Assembly: GCA_027489835.1 (NCBI GenBank)
Contig: JAIXZF010000323.1
Span: 1 to 12,006, forward strand
Origin: Hyphomicrobiales bacterium
GTDB lineage: Bacteria; Pseudomonadota; Alphaproteobacteria; Rhizobiales; Beijerinckiaceae
Direction of reading: 5' to 3'
Length of the DNA stretch: 12,006 nucleotides
Below the pieces are notes generated by a model. It saw only the letters and a list, made by a program, of their open reading frames with translations. It did not search any database and was not told the DNA's origin. The position numbers were made by a program, and so were the translations under genes. Position 1 is the first letter of the stretch, and each line of letters starts with the position of its first letter. Positions 7,027-12,006 of the stretch are shown here, piece by piece.

Positions 7027-7424
7027 AAATTCACACGGCTCGCGGCGAAGCTGTCGGCCTGCTCGCGAATGATCGGGTAGTTGACGAAGAGCGCCCGGAC
7101 GTTCTCCGGGGTGCAGTCGATGGCCTTGCCGTCGGGCGTATAGACGCCTTCCCACTTCACCGTGAGCGCCACGAGGATATCGAGCGCATCGGCCTCATCC
7201 TCCTCTGGCGAGGTCTCGGAGCCGCCCGAGGCGCGCTGGACGCGCTTGCGCACCTGAGCCCGGGTGAGGCTGCGGTAGGCGGCGCTGTCAGGCCCGCGCA
7301 TGGTGATGCGGACGGGCTTGCCATCCTTGTCGAGCAGCGGATCGCCGGAGATCGTGCGGATATCCATCGCAACGCCCTCCTCGGAGAGCGTTCGGGTGTC
7401 CATTCCGGGCAGTGCGAATTCCAT
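7014..7424 (-). CDS. tail assembly chaperone (lambda G-like)
   Basis: 136 residues; ATG at 7424 with GGGAGAAG just upstream. The frame is open much further upstream, but that is a shadow of the tube gene; the 89-base gap and the ribosome binding site fix the start. Recognisable segments are LLDKDGKPVRITMRGPDSAAYR, shared with tail chaperones; an acidic middle (SPEEDEADALDI); WEGVYTPDGKAIDCTPENV; and IREQADSFAASRVNFI at the C-terminus. The protein should bind the tape measure and keep it extended and soluble before tube polymerisation, and is absent from the virion in known relatives. Its end overlaps the -1 chaperone frame, and its position between tube and tape measure genes is the standard place for this pair. 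Confidence 0.85.
   Translation of the reverse strand: MEFALPGMDTRTLSEEGVAMDIRTISGDPLLDKDGKPVRITMRGPDSAAYRSLTRAQVRKRVQRASGGSETSPEEDEADALDILVALTVKWEGVYTPDGKAIDCTPENVRALFVNYPIIREQADSFAASRVNFIKG
7023..7032 (-). promoter_or_regulatory. candidate -1 ribosomal frameshift site
   Basis: The mRNA reads GAATTTTATC with zero-frame codons AAT TTT ATC, followed by AAG GGC TGA. The run of four T (7029-7026) lets the Phe tRNA re-pair perfectly after a one-base slip back, giving ...N-F-Y-Q-G... and entry into the downstream frame. It is the most slippery stretch near the stop, but not a textbook X XXY YYZ heptamer: the P-site tRNA would re-pair poorly, on GAA. Site assignment is inference. Confidence 0.45.
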
Positions 7425-7451
7425 GGTCTTCTCCCTGTTGTGACGAGGAAA

Positions 7452-7487
7452 GGGGCGGCGCGAGATCCTGACCATCTCGGCCGCCCC
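7452..7487 (-). terminator. strong 14-bp hairpin after the tail tube gene; attenuator or weak terminator
   Basis: In the mRNA, GGGGCGGC pairs with GCCGCCCC and CGAGAT pairs with ATCTCG, with one bulged C on the 3' arm (7460) and a 7-nt loop GGTCAGG (7473-7467). The stem is followed by TTTCC only, so the U tract is poor. It lies 26 nt after the tube stop. Likely roles are partial termination, lowering chaperone and tape measure mRNA relative to the abundant tube mRNA, or protection of the 3' end after processing. The loop is the exact reverse complement of the loop of the hairpin after the capsid gene. Confidence 0.65.
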
Positions 7488-7499
7488 CGTCCTGCTGAT

Positions 7500-7511
7500 C
7501 CGCCGAAGCGG
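7500..7511 (-). other. small C(UUCG)G tetraloop hairpin directly after the tube stop
   Basis: In the mRNA CCGC-TTCG-GCGG forms a 4-bp stem closed by the very stable UUCG tetraloop, two bases after the tube gene TGA. With the 14-bp hairpin that follows it makes a tandem pair in the 89-base gap (7425-7513); the rest of the gap holds the chaperone ribosome binding site. Confidence 0.5.
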
Positions 7512-7513
7512 GC

Positions 7514-8728
7514 TCAGTTCGACCGCTGGATCACCAGCGTGGACTGATCGAAAGCCGTGCCGGAGCCGCCCGAGCGCAGAAGGGCTTGGAAGGCGAACTG
7601 CACGATGACGCCGCCATCGGGGCCGATGGTGCGCTGGGCGCTGTTGAGCTTCACCCGCTGCATGTTGAACGAGAGGAAGTCGGCGTTCGCCGCGCTCCCG
7701 CTCTCGCAGACGGCCACCAGATCGACCTCGGTCTCGTTGAGGAAGGCGTTGATGAGCGTCTCGTTTTCGAGGTAGGCCGAGACGTTCCCCGTCACCACCG
7801 ACCGGCCGTAGAAGATATCGGGAGAGATCGTCGCGCCGATGACCGGGGTCATCGAGAGGTTGTCGGTCACGTTGATCTGGAGCCCGGTCACCACGGCCTG
7901 CTCGACCCCGCCGAGGCGCAGCGCCCCGTCGATGCCCGAGAGGATGCCCGTGTTCGGGGCTGCCGTCGGCGCGGTGAAGTAGGGAGCCGACGCGCCCGTG
8001 AGGATGTTGCCGTTGAGCCCCATCACGTCGAAGGCGATGGTGGACATGCCGTTCGGCGGCACGTTGATGTTCGCGCCACCGATGCGGCAGCCGAGGAACT
8101 GCTCCGAGATGTCGATGTCGGGGTGGTTCACTTCCATCGTGAAGGAGCGCAGCGAGGAGCCCATCAGGAGCTTGTTGCCGGTGACGGCGAAGGACCAGCC
8201 GGCCGCCTGCTGGGCGGTGGCGGCAAGGCGCGGCGTGACCGTCATCACCGTGGAGGTGAGCGTCACGATGCGCACGTTGGTGTTGTTGTTGCCCGGCGTC
8301 GTGAGGCCGGTGCCGCGCACGATATCGCCGACCTTGAAGCCCTGCGTCAGAAGGTTGCCGCCGCCCGCGAAGGTGAGCGTGGACAGCCCCACGCCGCCGT
8401 CGGCGATGGTGACGCCCGTGGCGAACTGCGCCGGGGCCACGGTGACGCCCGCCGCCCACGTCCCGCGCAGGAGCGCCTCCAGAAACGTGTCGTAGGTCTG
8501 GGTCGAAAGCTCGCCCTCGATGGCCCCGCGCACCGACCGCGCACCGTGGCGAACGTCGCTGATCTGCTGGTCCGGGCGCACCTCGTTGGAGGCGAAGGCG
8601 TCCTTTGCGGTCGCCAGCGAGGACGACACGCGGCGGAGAAGCTGCGCGCCCGAAGCCCCGGCCGGGACGCCGAGCGTCGTCTCCGCCTTGAAGGCGATGG
8701 TGGAATTTACGTTCGCCTGAATGGGCAT
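7514..8728 (-). CDS. major tail tube protein
   Basis: 404 residues; ATG at 8728 with GAGGAG 8 nt upstream, a strong site fitting an abundant virion protein. The N-terminal third fits the phage tail tube family of the Phage_tube_2 type: LLRRVSSSLATAKDAF, then SNEVRPDQQISDVRHGARSV and GELSTQTYDTFLEALLRGTW. The C-terminal half carries a repeated beta pattern (ISPDIFYGRSVVTGNVSAYL, then VDLVAVCESG...). Residues about 105-185, including FKVGDIVRGTGLTTPGNNN, look like an inserted or surface-exposed beta domain, which helps explain why it is longer than lambda gpV (246 residues). It stacks as hexameric rings around the tape measure. No sheath gene is present, so the tail is non-contractile. Confidence 0.9.
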   Translation of the reverse strand: MPIQANVNSTIAFKAETTLGVPAGASGAQLLRRVSSSLATAKDAFASNEVRPDQQISDVRHGARSVRGAIEGELSTQTYDTFLEALLRGTWAAGVTVAPAQFATGVTIADGGVGLSTLTFAGGGNLLTQGFKVGDIVRGTGLTTPGNNNTNVRIVTLTSTVMTVTPRLAATAQQAAGWSFAVTGNKLLMGSSLRSFTMEVNHPDIDISEQFLGCRIGGANINVPPNGMSTIAFDVMGLNGNILTGASAPYFTAPTAAPNTGILSGIDGALRLGGVEQAVVTGLQINVTDNLSMTPVIGATISPDIFYGRSVVTGNVSAYLENETLINAFLNETEVDLVAVCESGSAANADFLSFNMQRVKLNSAQRTIGPDGGVIVQFAFQALLRSGGSGTAFDQSTLVIQRSN

Positions 8729-8740
8729 GTGACGATCTCC

Positions 8741-9160
8741 TCAGAGCGTCGTGTAGGACACGAGCGTGATTGATACGGGGCAGCCCATCCAATCCGGCTC
8801 TTGCAGCAATGGTGCTCGCTCCGCTTGGAGCACGAGGCCGGTGTTCGGGCCGTAGACGAGGGAAGTTCCGGGCTTGAACCGGGTCAGGATCGTGCCGGCC
8901 ATCGTCTCGATGGCGGTGGTGCCCACCCCGATGGGGTAGTAGAGCGTCACGGTGCCCACCATGCGGTGGACGATGTTCCCGCCCGCGCCGATGGCGCGCA
9001 CCACTGACGAGATCGCCCGGAAGCTCTCGCGAGCGAACGGCGTCCCGACGACCGGATCGAATTTGCGGCCCTCCCAAGCCATGACAGGCAGCCCCGCCAC
9101 GCCAGTGAGGTGCTGGCGAAAGGCGGCTCGCATATCGGTGTGGACCGAGGCGGCGCTCAC
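8741..9160 (-). CDS. tail terminator-like protein (DUF4128 type)
   Basis: 139 residues starting with GTG at 9160, which overlaps the upstream stop as GTGA and has GGGGA about 7 nt upstream; the next ATG (9133) would cut nine residues and lacks this arrangement. VMAWEGRKFDPVVGTPFAR near the N-terminus, MVGTVTLYYPIGVGTTAIE in the middle and a C-terminal DWMGCPVSITLVSY fit DUF4128/tail terminator-like proteins, functionally like lambda gpU. Such proteins cap the finished tube as a hexameric ring and make it competent to join the head. Position immediately before the tube gene agrees. Assignment is by motif and position. Confidence 0.75.
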   Translation of the reverse strand: MSAASVHTDMRAAFRQHLTGVAGLPVMAWEGRKFDPVVGTPFARESFRAISSVVRAIGAGGNIVHRMVGTVTLYYPIGVGTTAIETMAGTILTRFKPGTSLVYGPNTGLVLQAERAPLLQEPDWMGCPVSITLVSYTTL

Positions 9161-9567
9161 GCGGTCATCCCCAGATCCGCGGCGACCTCATCGACCACGT
9201 TCTGCCAGTTCTTCACCGTCTGGGTGACGAAGAAGCGCCCGGCCATTTTCGACGTGCCGTACTCGATGAAGCGCGCATAGGCAGCGTTGTTGAGCATGAA
9301 GAAGGCGTCGCCCGGCTTGATGCCGGCCACCTTCACGCCGAGATCCGAGAGCGCGCTCAGGCCGGCGGGATCGAGCTTCCCCTTGGCAAGCTCCGGCGAG
9401 CCCACCGAAGGCTGCCACGAGCCGCGCAGGAAGCCGGTGTCCACGGGCGTGCGCTGCACCACCCGCTGCCCCATCTCGAAGCACGTCTGGCGGGCCAGCG
9501 CGTCGAGCTTGGCTTGGGTCTTCCCCTTCCATTTCCCGATCTGAGCCCTGAAGACCTGTGCGCTCAC
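9157..9567 (-). CDS. HK97 gp10-like tail/neck protein
   Basis: 136 residues; GTG start at 9567 with GGAG 6 nt upstream, just inside the previous gene's end. The family pattern is clear: an N-terminal helix with FEMGQRVVQRTPVDTGFLRGSW, then GDAFFMLNNAAYARFIEYGTS and a C-terminal helix. The TPVDTGxLRxSW and Y-A-x-x-x-E-Y-G-T motifs are characteristic of HK97 gp10-like proteins found between head-closure and terminator genes in siphophages. Relatives are needed for tail completion or head-tail joining; the exact structural place varies. Three adjacent genes (9936, 9567, 9160) all use GTG starts, which may keep neck proteins low. Confidence 0.85.
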   Translation of the reverse strand: MSAQVFRAQIGKWKGKTQAKLDALARQTCFEMGQRVVQRTPVDTGFLRGSWQPSVGSPELAKGKLDPAGLSALSDLGVKVAGIKPGDAFFMLNNAAYARFIEYGTSKMAGRFFVTQTVKNWQNVVDEVAADLGMTA

Positions 9568-9570
9568 GGC

Positions 9571-9936
9571 TCACTCCGCATAGGCAAGAGTGAAGATCGG
9601 CCCGTCGAGCGCCGGATCGTAGGTCTGAGCCCAGAAGAGCGTGTAGGCGATGCCGCCGACGGTGAGCTTGTCGCCCGGCTTCGGGATCATCGTCCGACCC
9701 TTCTGCGCGAGGTACACCTCGACCGCGTTGCGCCCCTCCAGCGACCCGACCTTGAACTTGGCCTGTTGCGAGGGCGGCAGCACCACCACGTCGAATTCCT
9801 CGGTGGTGTCGCTGGCCGTCTCGGCCTGCGTCACCGGGTCGAACGCCGTCGCCACGCGCCGGGAGAGCGTGCCCTTGCTGCCGTTTTTCTGGATGAGGGC
9901 CAGCGCCGTGCCCTGCGCGTTGAGGAACTTGGCCAC
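9571..9936 (-). CDS. probable head closure / head-tail stopper protein
   Basis: 121 residues; GTG at 9936, three bases after the upstream stop, with GGAG about 9 nt upstream. It is mostly beta-rich: RRVATAFDPVTQAET near the N-terminus, EEFDVVVLPP, and a C-terminal KPGDKLTVGGIAYTLFWAQ. The 'x-GD-x-L-x-V-G-G-x-x-Y' C-terminal pattern and the place between connector and gp10-like genes suit head-closure (lambda FII/SPP1 gp16 type) barrels, which seal the connector and accept the tail. I do not recognise a specific family by sequence, so the role rests mainly on synteny and size. Confidence 0.55.
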   Translation of the reverse strand: MAKFLNAQGTALALIQKNGSKGTLSRRVATAFDPVTQAETASDTTEEFDVVVLPPSQQAKFKVGSLEGRNAVEVYLAQKGRTMIPKPGDKLTVGGIAYTLFWAQTYDPALDGPIFTLAYAE

Positions 9937-9939
9937 GGC

Positions 9940-10497
9940 TTACATCTCCGGCTCGACGGTGCCGGGGAAGTCCATCGTGTCGCGCTCGAAGTCCGCGCTT
10001 GCCGAGGTCGAGAAGAAGGGCGTCGGCACATCCAGCGGGTCGCGGATGTAGGGCTCAAGGAAGCCCTTGGCGGCCATGAAGACCGTGCCGGCGGGAGCCT
10101 TGTCCGAATAGCTCACGGAGATCGGCCCGACGCTCTCGGAGGTGACCATGCCGCCGCGCGACAGATCCTCGTGGAGCGAGGCGGAGGTGGCCTTGAAGGC
10201 AAGCTCCGCGCAGGCGCGCTTCACGCGCAGCGGGACGCCCGTGACCTCATAGCTCGACCAATCGAAGAGGTCGGAGCGCGGGAATTCGAGCGCCTGCGCG
10301 GCGGTGAGCTTGTTGCCCTTGTAGCGGTACTTGGTGTCGATGTAGTCGGTGGCGCGGCGCAGCGCCGTCTCCAGATCGGCGTCGGGAGTGCCGGCGTAGG
10401 AGTAGCCCCACCCGTCGCACAGCGCCTTGAACGCGGCGAGCGAGAGATAGCTATCCGCTGCGGGCAGTCCGGTGCCGTCCTCGACTGTCAGGGCCAT
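9940..10497 (-). CDS. head-tail connector/adaptor, DnaT-like (gp6-like) family
   Basis: 185 residues; ATG at 10497 with GAGGTGA upstream. The N-terminus VEDGTGLPAADSYLSLAAFKA fits a phage family often named 'putative DnaT-like ssDNA-binding protein'. ALRRATDYIDTKYRYKG and ALEFPRSDLFDW follow, then VPLRVKRACAELAFKA, all hallmarks of it. Despite the name, the helical layout and gene position match gp6/gp15-like adaptors, which form the ring below the portal. The stretch after residue 140 (LEPYIRDPLDVPTPFFS...) is a family-type tail with aromatic residues. DNA-binding function is not supported here; a structural connector role is preferred. Confidence 0.75.
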   Translation of the reverse strand: MALTVEDGTGLPAADSYLSLAAFKALCDGWGYSYAGTPDADLETALRRATDYIDTKYRYKGNKLTAAQALEFPRSDLFDWSSYEVTGVPLRVKRACAELAFKATSASLHEDLSRGGMVTSESVGPISVSYSDKAPAGTVFMAAKGFLEPYIRDPLDVPTPFFSTSASADFERDTMDFPGTVEPEM

Positions 10498-10505
10498 CGC
10501 TCACC

Positions 10506-10883
10506 TCACGCCGCCAGAAGAGCCCTGCGGGCTTCGTCGGCGGCCTCCTCGGAGCGGTACGGGCCAGCGACATTGTTCTGGCCGGCGTCCACCACGTAGA
10601 AGCGGCCGAAGCCCTTGTTCTTCACGGAATAGGGCGAGGTCGGCTCAGACGCGGGGGCGATCCGCGGAGCCGGGGAATTCGAGGAAACGGGGACCGGGTC
10701 GACCGGCACGGCGTCGGGCGCGCGCTCGATGATGAGGCGCTGGTCCGCGAACATGGCGAGGTCGCGCGCGGGGATGGTGCCCTTCGGCACGAAAGCGCCC
10801 GCGGGATAGTCCACCCCGGCGTAGCGCACGGGCTGGGCGAAGACGTATTCCAGAGAGATCGAGAACGGAGCCGGAGGGAGCAT
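10506..10883 (-). CDS. unidentified small two-part protein next to the capsid gene
   Basis: 125 residues; ATG at 10883, with only a weak GGAAGG about 11 nt upstream. I do not recognise a named family. Residues 1-56 are a compact beta-like unit (ISLEYVFAQPVRYAGVDYPA, then a helix around ARDLAMFADQRLI), similar in feel to short proteins that follow capsid genes in other siphophages. Residues about 57-84 form a Pro/Ser/Val-rich linker. Residues about 85-125 make a second small unit: GFGRFYVVDAGQNNVAGPY then an Ala-rich helix. The reading frame has normal codon use, tight spacing to the connector (8 bases) and continuous synteny, so it is very probably real. It could be a capsid accessory or packaging-related protein in the lambda FI position; that is only positional inference. 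Confidence 0.8.
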   Translation of the reverse strand: MLPPAPFSISLEYVFAQPVRYAGVDYPAGAFVPKGTIPARDLAMFADQRLIIERAPDAVPVDPVPVSSNSPAPRIAPASEPTSPYSVKNKGFGRFYVVDAGQNNVAGPYRSEEAADEARRALLAA

Positions 10884-10909
10884 TGGTCAGGGTGCCTTCC
10901 GATAGAGGG

Positions 10910-10930
10910 GGGAGCGGGTCAGGCGCTCCC
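10910..10930 (-). other. 7-bp GC-rich hairpin after the major capsid gene
   Basis: In the mRNA GGGAGCG pairs perfectly with CGCTCCC around a 7-nt loop CCTGACC (10923-10917). A smaller hairpin precedes it right after the stop (GGCG/CGCC, 10945-10935, loop GTT in mRNA). No U tract follows, so it is not a standard terminator. It may stabilise or attenuate the transcript after capsid. Together these fill most of the 64-base gap 10884-10947. Confidence 0.55.
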
Positions 10931-10947
10931 GGCTGGCGAACCGCCGC

Positions 10948-11940
10948 TTACGCGACGATGGTGTCCCAGAAGAAGCCGAGATCGGCCGACACGAGCTTCT
11001 GGTCGAAGCACATGTCGATCTCGACGCGGTCGATGCCCTGCCGCTCGATGCGGAACTGGCGGATGCGGTTGCCCTCGCCGCCCGCGCCCATGAGCCCGGT
11101 CCACGAGAAGGTGTAGCCGGCCGTCGGGGTCATCAGACCCGGAGTGGGCGTGGCGTAGGTGAGCAGCGCGCGCTTGCCGCCGATGAAGGAGTGCGCGGCA
11201 GCGCGTCCCTCGACCGCGGTGTTCTCGATGGCGTTCATCACGAGCACCTCGTCCACCTCGAAGAGCGAGGCGAGGAGGGCCAGCGAGGCCTTGGCCGGCG
11301 AGTTCGGGCCAACGCCGCCCGAATACTTGATCCGGTCGATGATGCCCGGGTTGTCCATCAGCGCGTCGTAGACGGCGCGGCCGATGACCAGCTTGTTCGC
11401 CTCGAAGCCGGTGTTCTCGCGGATCGCGCGCTTGGCATCGCGGACGTTCTTGATCGGGTTCGACGCGGCGTCGTTCCACTGGAGAACCTGATTGCCCGTC
11501 GGGCCGGAGGCGACGCCGTCCCAATCGTAGGTCCACAGGCCGGGGCCGAAATACTTGGCCACGAAGAGCTTCTCGCGCTTGATGAGCGCCTTGTGCGACA
11601 CGAAGGCGGTCGCCTCGCGGTCGGGGTTGAGCGCCGCATCGGCGTTCGACCGCACCTCGTCCGGGATATCCTTGTGGAAGGAGTACCGCGGCGCGAAGTA
11701 GGTCGGAGTGTTGTCCAGCGTGTAGCCGGAGCCCTCGCTCTCCGTGCCCGGCGCGCGCTCCTTCATCTCGTCGCGGTTGAAGTCGCCGCGATTGTAGACG
11801 TAGTAACGGTCGCTCTGCTTGGAGACGGGGATGTTCGGGAAGACCCGCGTGGCCACGAAGTCCGAAGCATTCTGAAGGAACGCGATGGAGATGTTCGTGA
11901 GCGGGGTATTGACATGCACATCGCCGGGAGTGGGCTGCAT
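10948..11940 (-). CDS. major capsid protein (HK97-fold, lambda E-like size)
   Basis: 330 residues; ATG at 11940 with GAGGAG 8 nt upstream. The N-terminal half is typical of a common siphophage capsid family: SDFVATRVFPNIPVSKQSDR, YYVYNRGDFNRDEMKERAPG, and an AFHKDIPDEVR-like segment (here YSFHKDIPDEVRSNADAALN) followed by DREATAFVSHKALIKREKLF. The middle has the P-domain helix and loop (DAKRAIRENTGFEANKLVIG, then ALMDNPGIIDRIKYSGG), and the C-terminus has strands ending in LGFFWDTIVA. The size is close to lambda gpE (341). No prohead protease-type N-terminal delta domain is visible, so assembly probably uses a separate scaffold encoded upstream. This is the capsid shell subunit. Function firm; exact Pfam family not determined. 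Confidence 0.92.
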   Translation of the reverse strand: MQPTPGDVHVNTPLTNISIAFLQNASDFVATRVFPNIPVSKQSDRYYVYNRGDFNRDEMKERAPGTESEGSGYTLDNTPTYFAPRYSFHKDIPDEVRSNADAALNPDREATAFVSHKALIKREKLFVAKYFGPGLWTYDWDGVASGPTGNQVLQWNDAASNPIKNVRDAKRAIRENTGFEANKLVIGRAVYDALMDNPGIIDRIKYSGGVGPNSPAKASLALLASLFEVDEVLVMNAIENTAVEGRAAAHSFIGGKRALLTYATPTPGLMTPTAGYTFSWTGLMGAGGEGNRIRQFRIERQGIDRVEIDMCFDQKLVSADLGFFWDTIVA

Positions 11941-11948
11941 GGTCGTTG

Positions 11949-11954
11949 CTCCTC
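11949..11954 (-). promoter_or_regulatory. strong ribosome binding site of the capsid gene
   Basis: GAGGAG in the mRNA lies 8 nt before the ATG at 11940. It is among the strongest Shine-Dalgarno matches in the window, shared in form with the tail tube gene; the two most abundant virion proteins thus have the best initiation sites. Confidence 0.75.
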
Positions 11955-11981
11955 AATAAGCCTGATGATCCGAGGCGATGA

Positions 11982-12006
11982 TTAGGCGGCGGTGGTCGGG
12001 ATTGCG
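11982..12006 (-). CDS. possible last codons of an upstream gene (decoration or scaffold position)
   Basis: One minus-strand frame entering from the right edge ends in TAA at 11984-11982 after Ala-Ile-Pro-Thr-Thr-Ala-Ala. Capsid genes of this type are normally preceded closely by a decoration or scaffold/protease gene, and this stop would leave a 41-base gap to the capsid ATG. Another frame stays open to a TGA near 11953, so the choice is not certain. Too little sequence remains to identify the product. Confidence 0.35.

Noticed and set aside
7425..7513. A promoter in the tube-chaperone gap
   Set aside because: The gap is filled by hairpins and a ribosome binding site; no convincing -35/-10 pair is visible on the minus strand.
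7586..8773. Plus-strand frame of 395 codons opposite the tail tube gene
   Set aside because: Arg/His/Ala-rich composition without motifs; mirror of the tube gene codon bias.
7425..9077. Extended version of the first chaperone frame running upstream through the tube gene
   Set aside because: The part before 7424 is the out-of-frame reading of the tube and terminator genes; the real start has a good ribosome binding site at 7424.
9940..10497. Reading the DnaT-like protein as a replication (primosomal) protein
   Set aside because: It lies among neck genes, and this phage family carries the DnaT name only from weak similarity; a connector role fits better.
1..12006. CRISPR arrays, tRNAs, insertion sequences, defence genes or toxin-antitoxin pairs
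   Set aside because: None seen; there is no spaced repeat array, tRNA-like cloverleaf, transposase motif or non-structural gene, and the structural genes leave almost no free space.

Overview
The window is one continuous block of structural genes from a tailed phage or prophage with a long non-contractile tail (siphovirus type). Every gene I support lies on the minus strand, so transcription runs from high to low coordinates. The DNA is strongly GC-rich (by eye well over 60%), start codons are ATG or GTG with clear GGAG-like ribosome binding sites, and gaps are tiny or overlapping. Protein style resembles phages and prophages of alphaproteobacteria and similar high-GC Gram-negatives, but no integrase, host gene, tRNA or attachment site is present, so neither the host nor the prophage state can be settled here.

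Read in transcription order: the last codons of an unidentified upstream gene (about 12006-11982); major capsid protein (11940-10948); a 64-base gap with a GC-rich hairpin; a small unidentified two-part protein (10883-10506); then the head-tail and neck set: DnaT-like/gp6-like connector (10497-9940), probable head-closure protein (9936-9571), HK97 gp10-like protein (9567-9157) and a tail terminator-like protein (9160-8741). The tail follows: tail tube protein (8728-7514); an 89-base gap with a UUCG hairpin and a strong 14-bp hairpin; a tail assembly chaperone (7424-7014) whose end overlaps a second chaperone frame in -1 (to 6667), apparently made by ribosomal frameshifting as in lambda G/GT; a 1238-residue tape measure (6654-2938); and the distal tail genes in lambda H-M-L-K-I-J order: M-like (2933-2571), DUF1833 in the L position (2574-2104), NlpC/P60 peptidase in the K position (2104-1691), and a tail-tip protein that seems to combine lambda I-like and J-like parts (1691 to the left edge, incomplete).

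The gene products would act together: the capsid shell is joined through the connector, closure and terminator proteins to a tube built around the tape measure, which the two chaperone forms keep soluble during assembly. The tip complex recognises the host. Two separate peptidoglycan-cutting activities are visible: the NlpC/P60 protein, and an M15-type zinc peptidase domain inside the tape measure with a complete set of active-site residues.

The least expected signals are (1) the hairpins after the capsid and tube genes, whose 7-nt loops are exact reverse complements of each other in the mRNA (CCUGACC and GGUCAGG); (2) the embedded M15 domain; (3) a -1 frameshift without a textbook slippery heptamer; and (4) the apparent I-J fusion. 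Apart from these the module is conventional.
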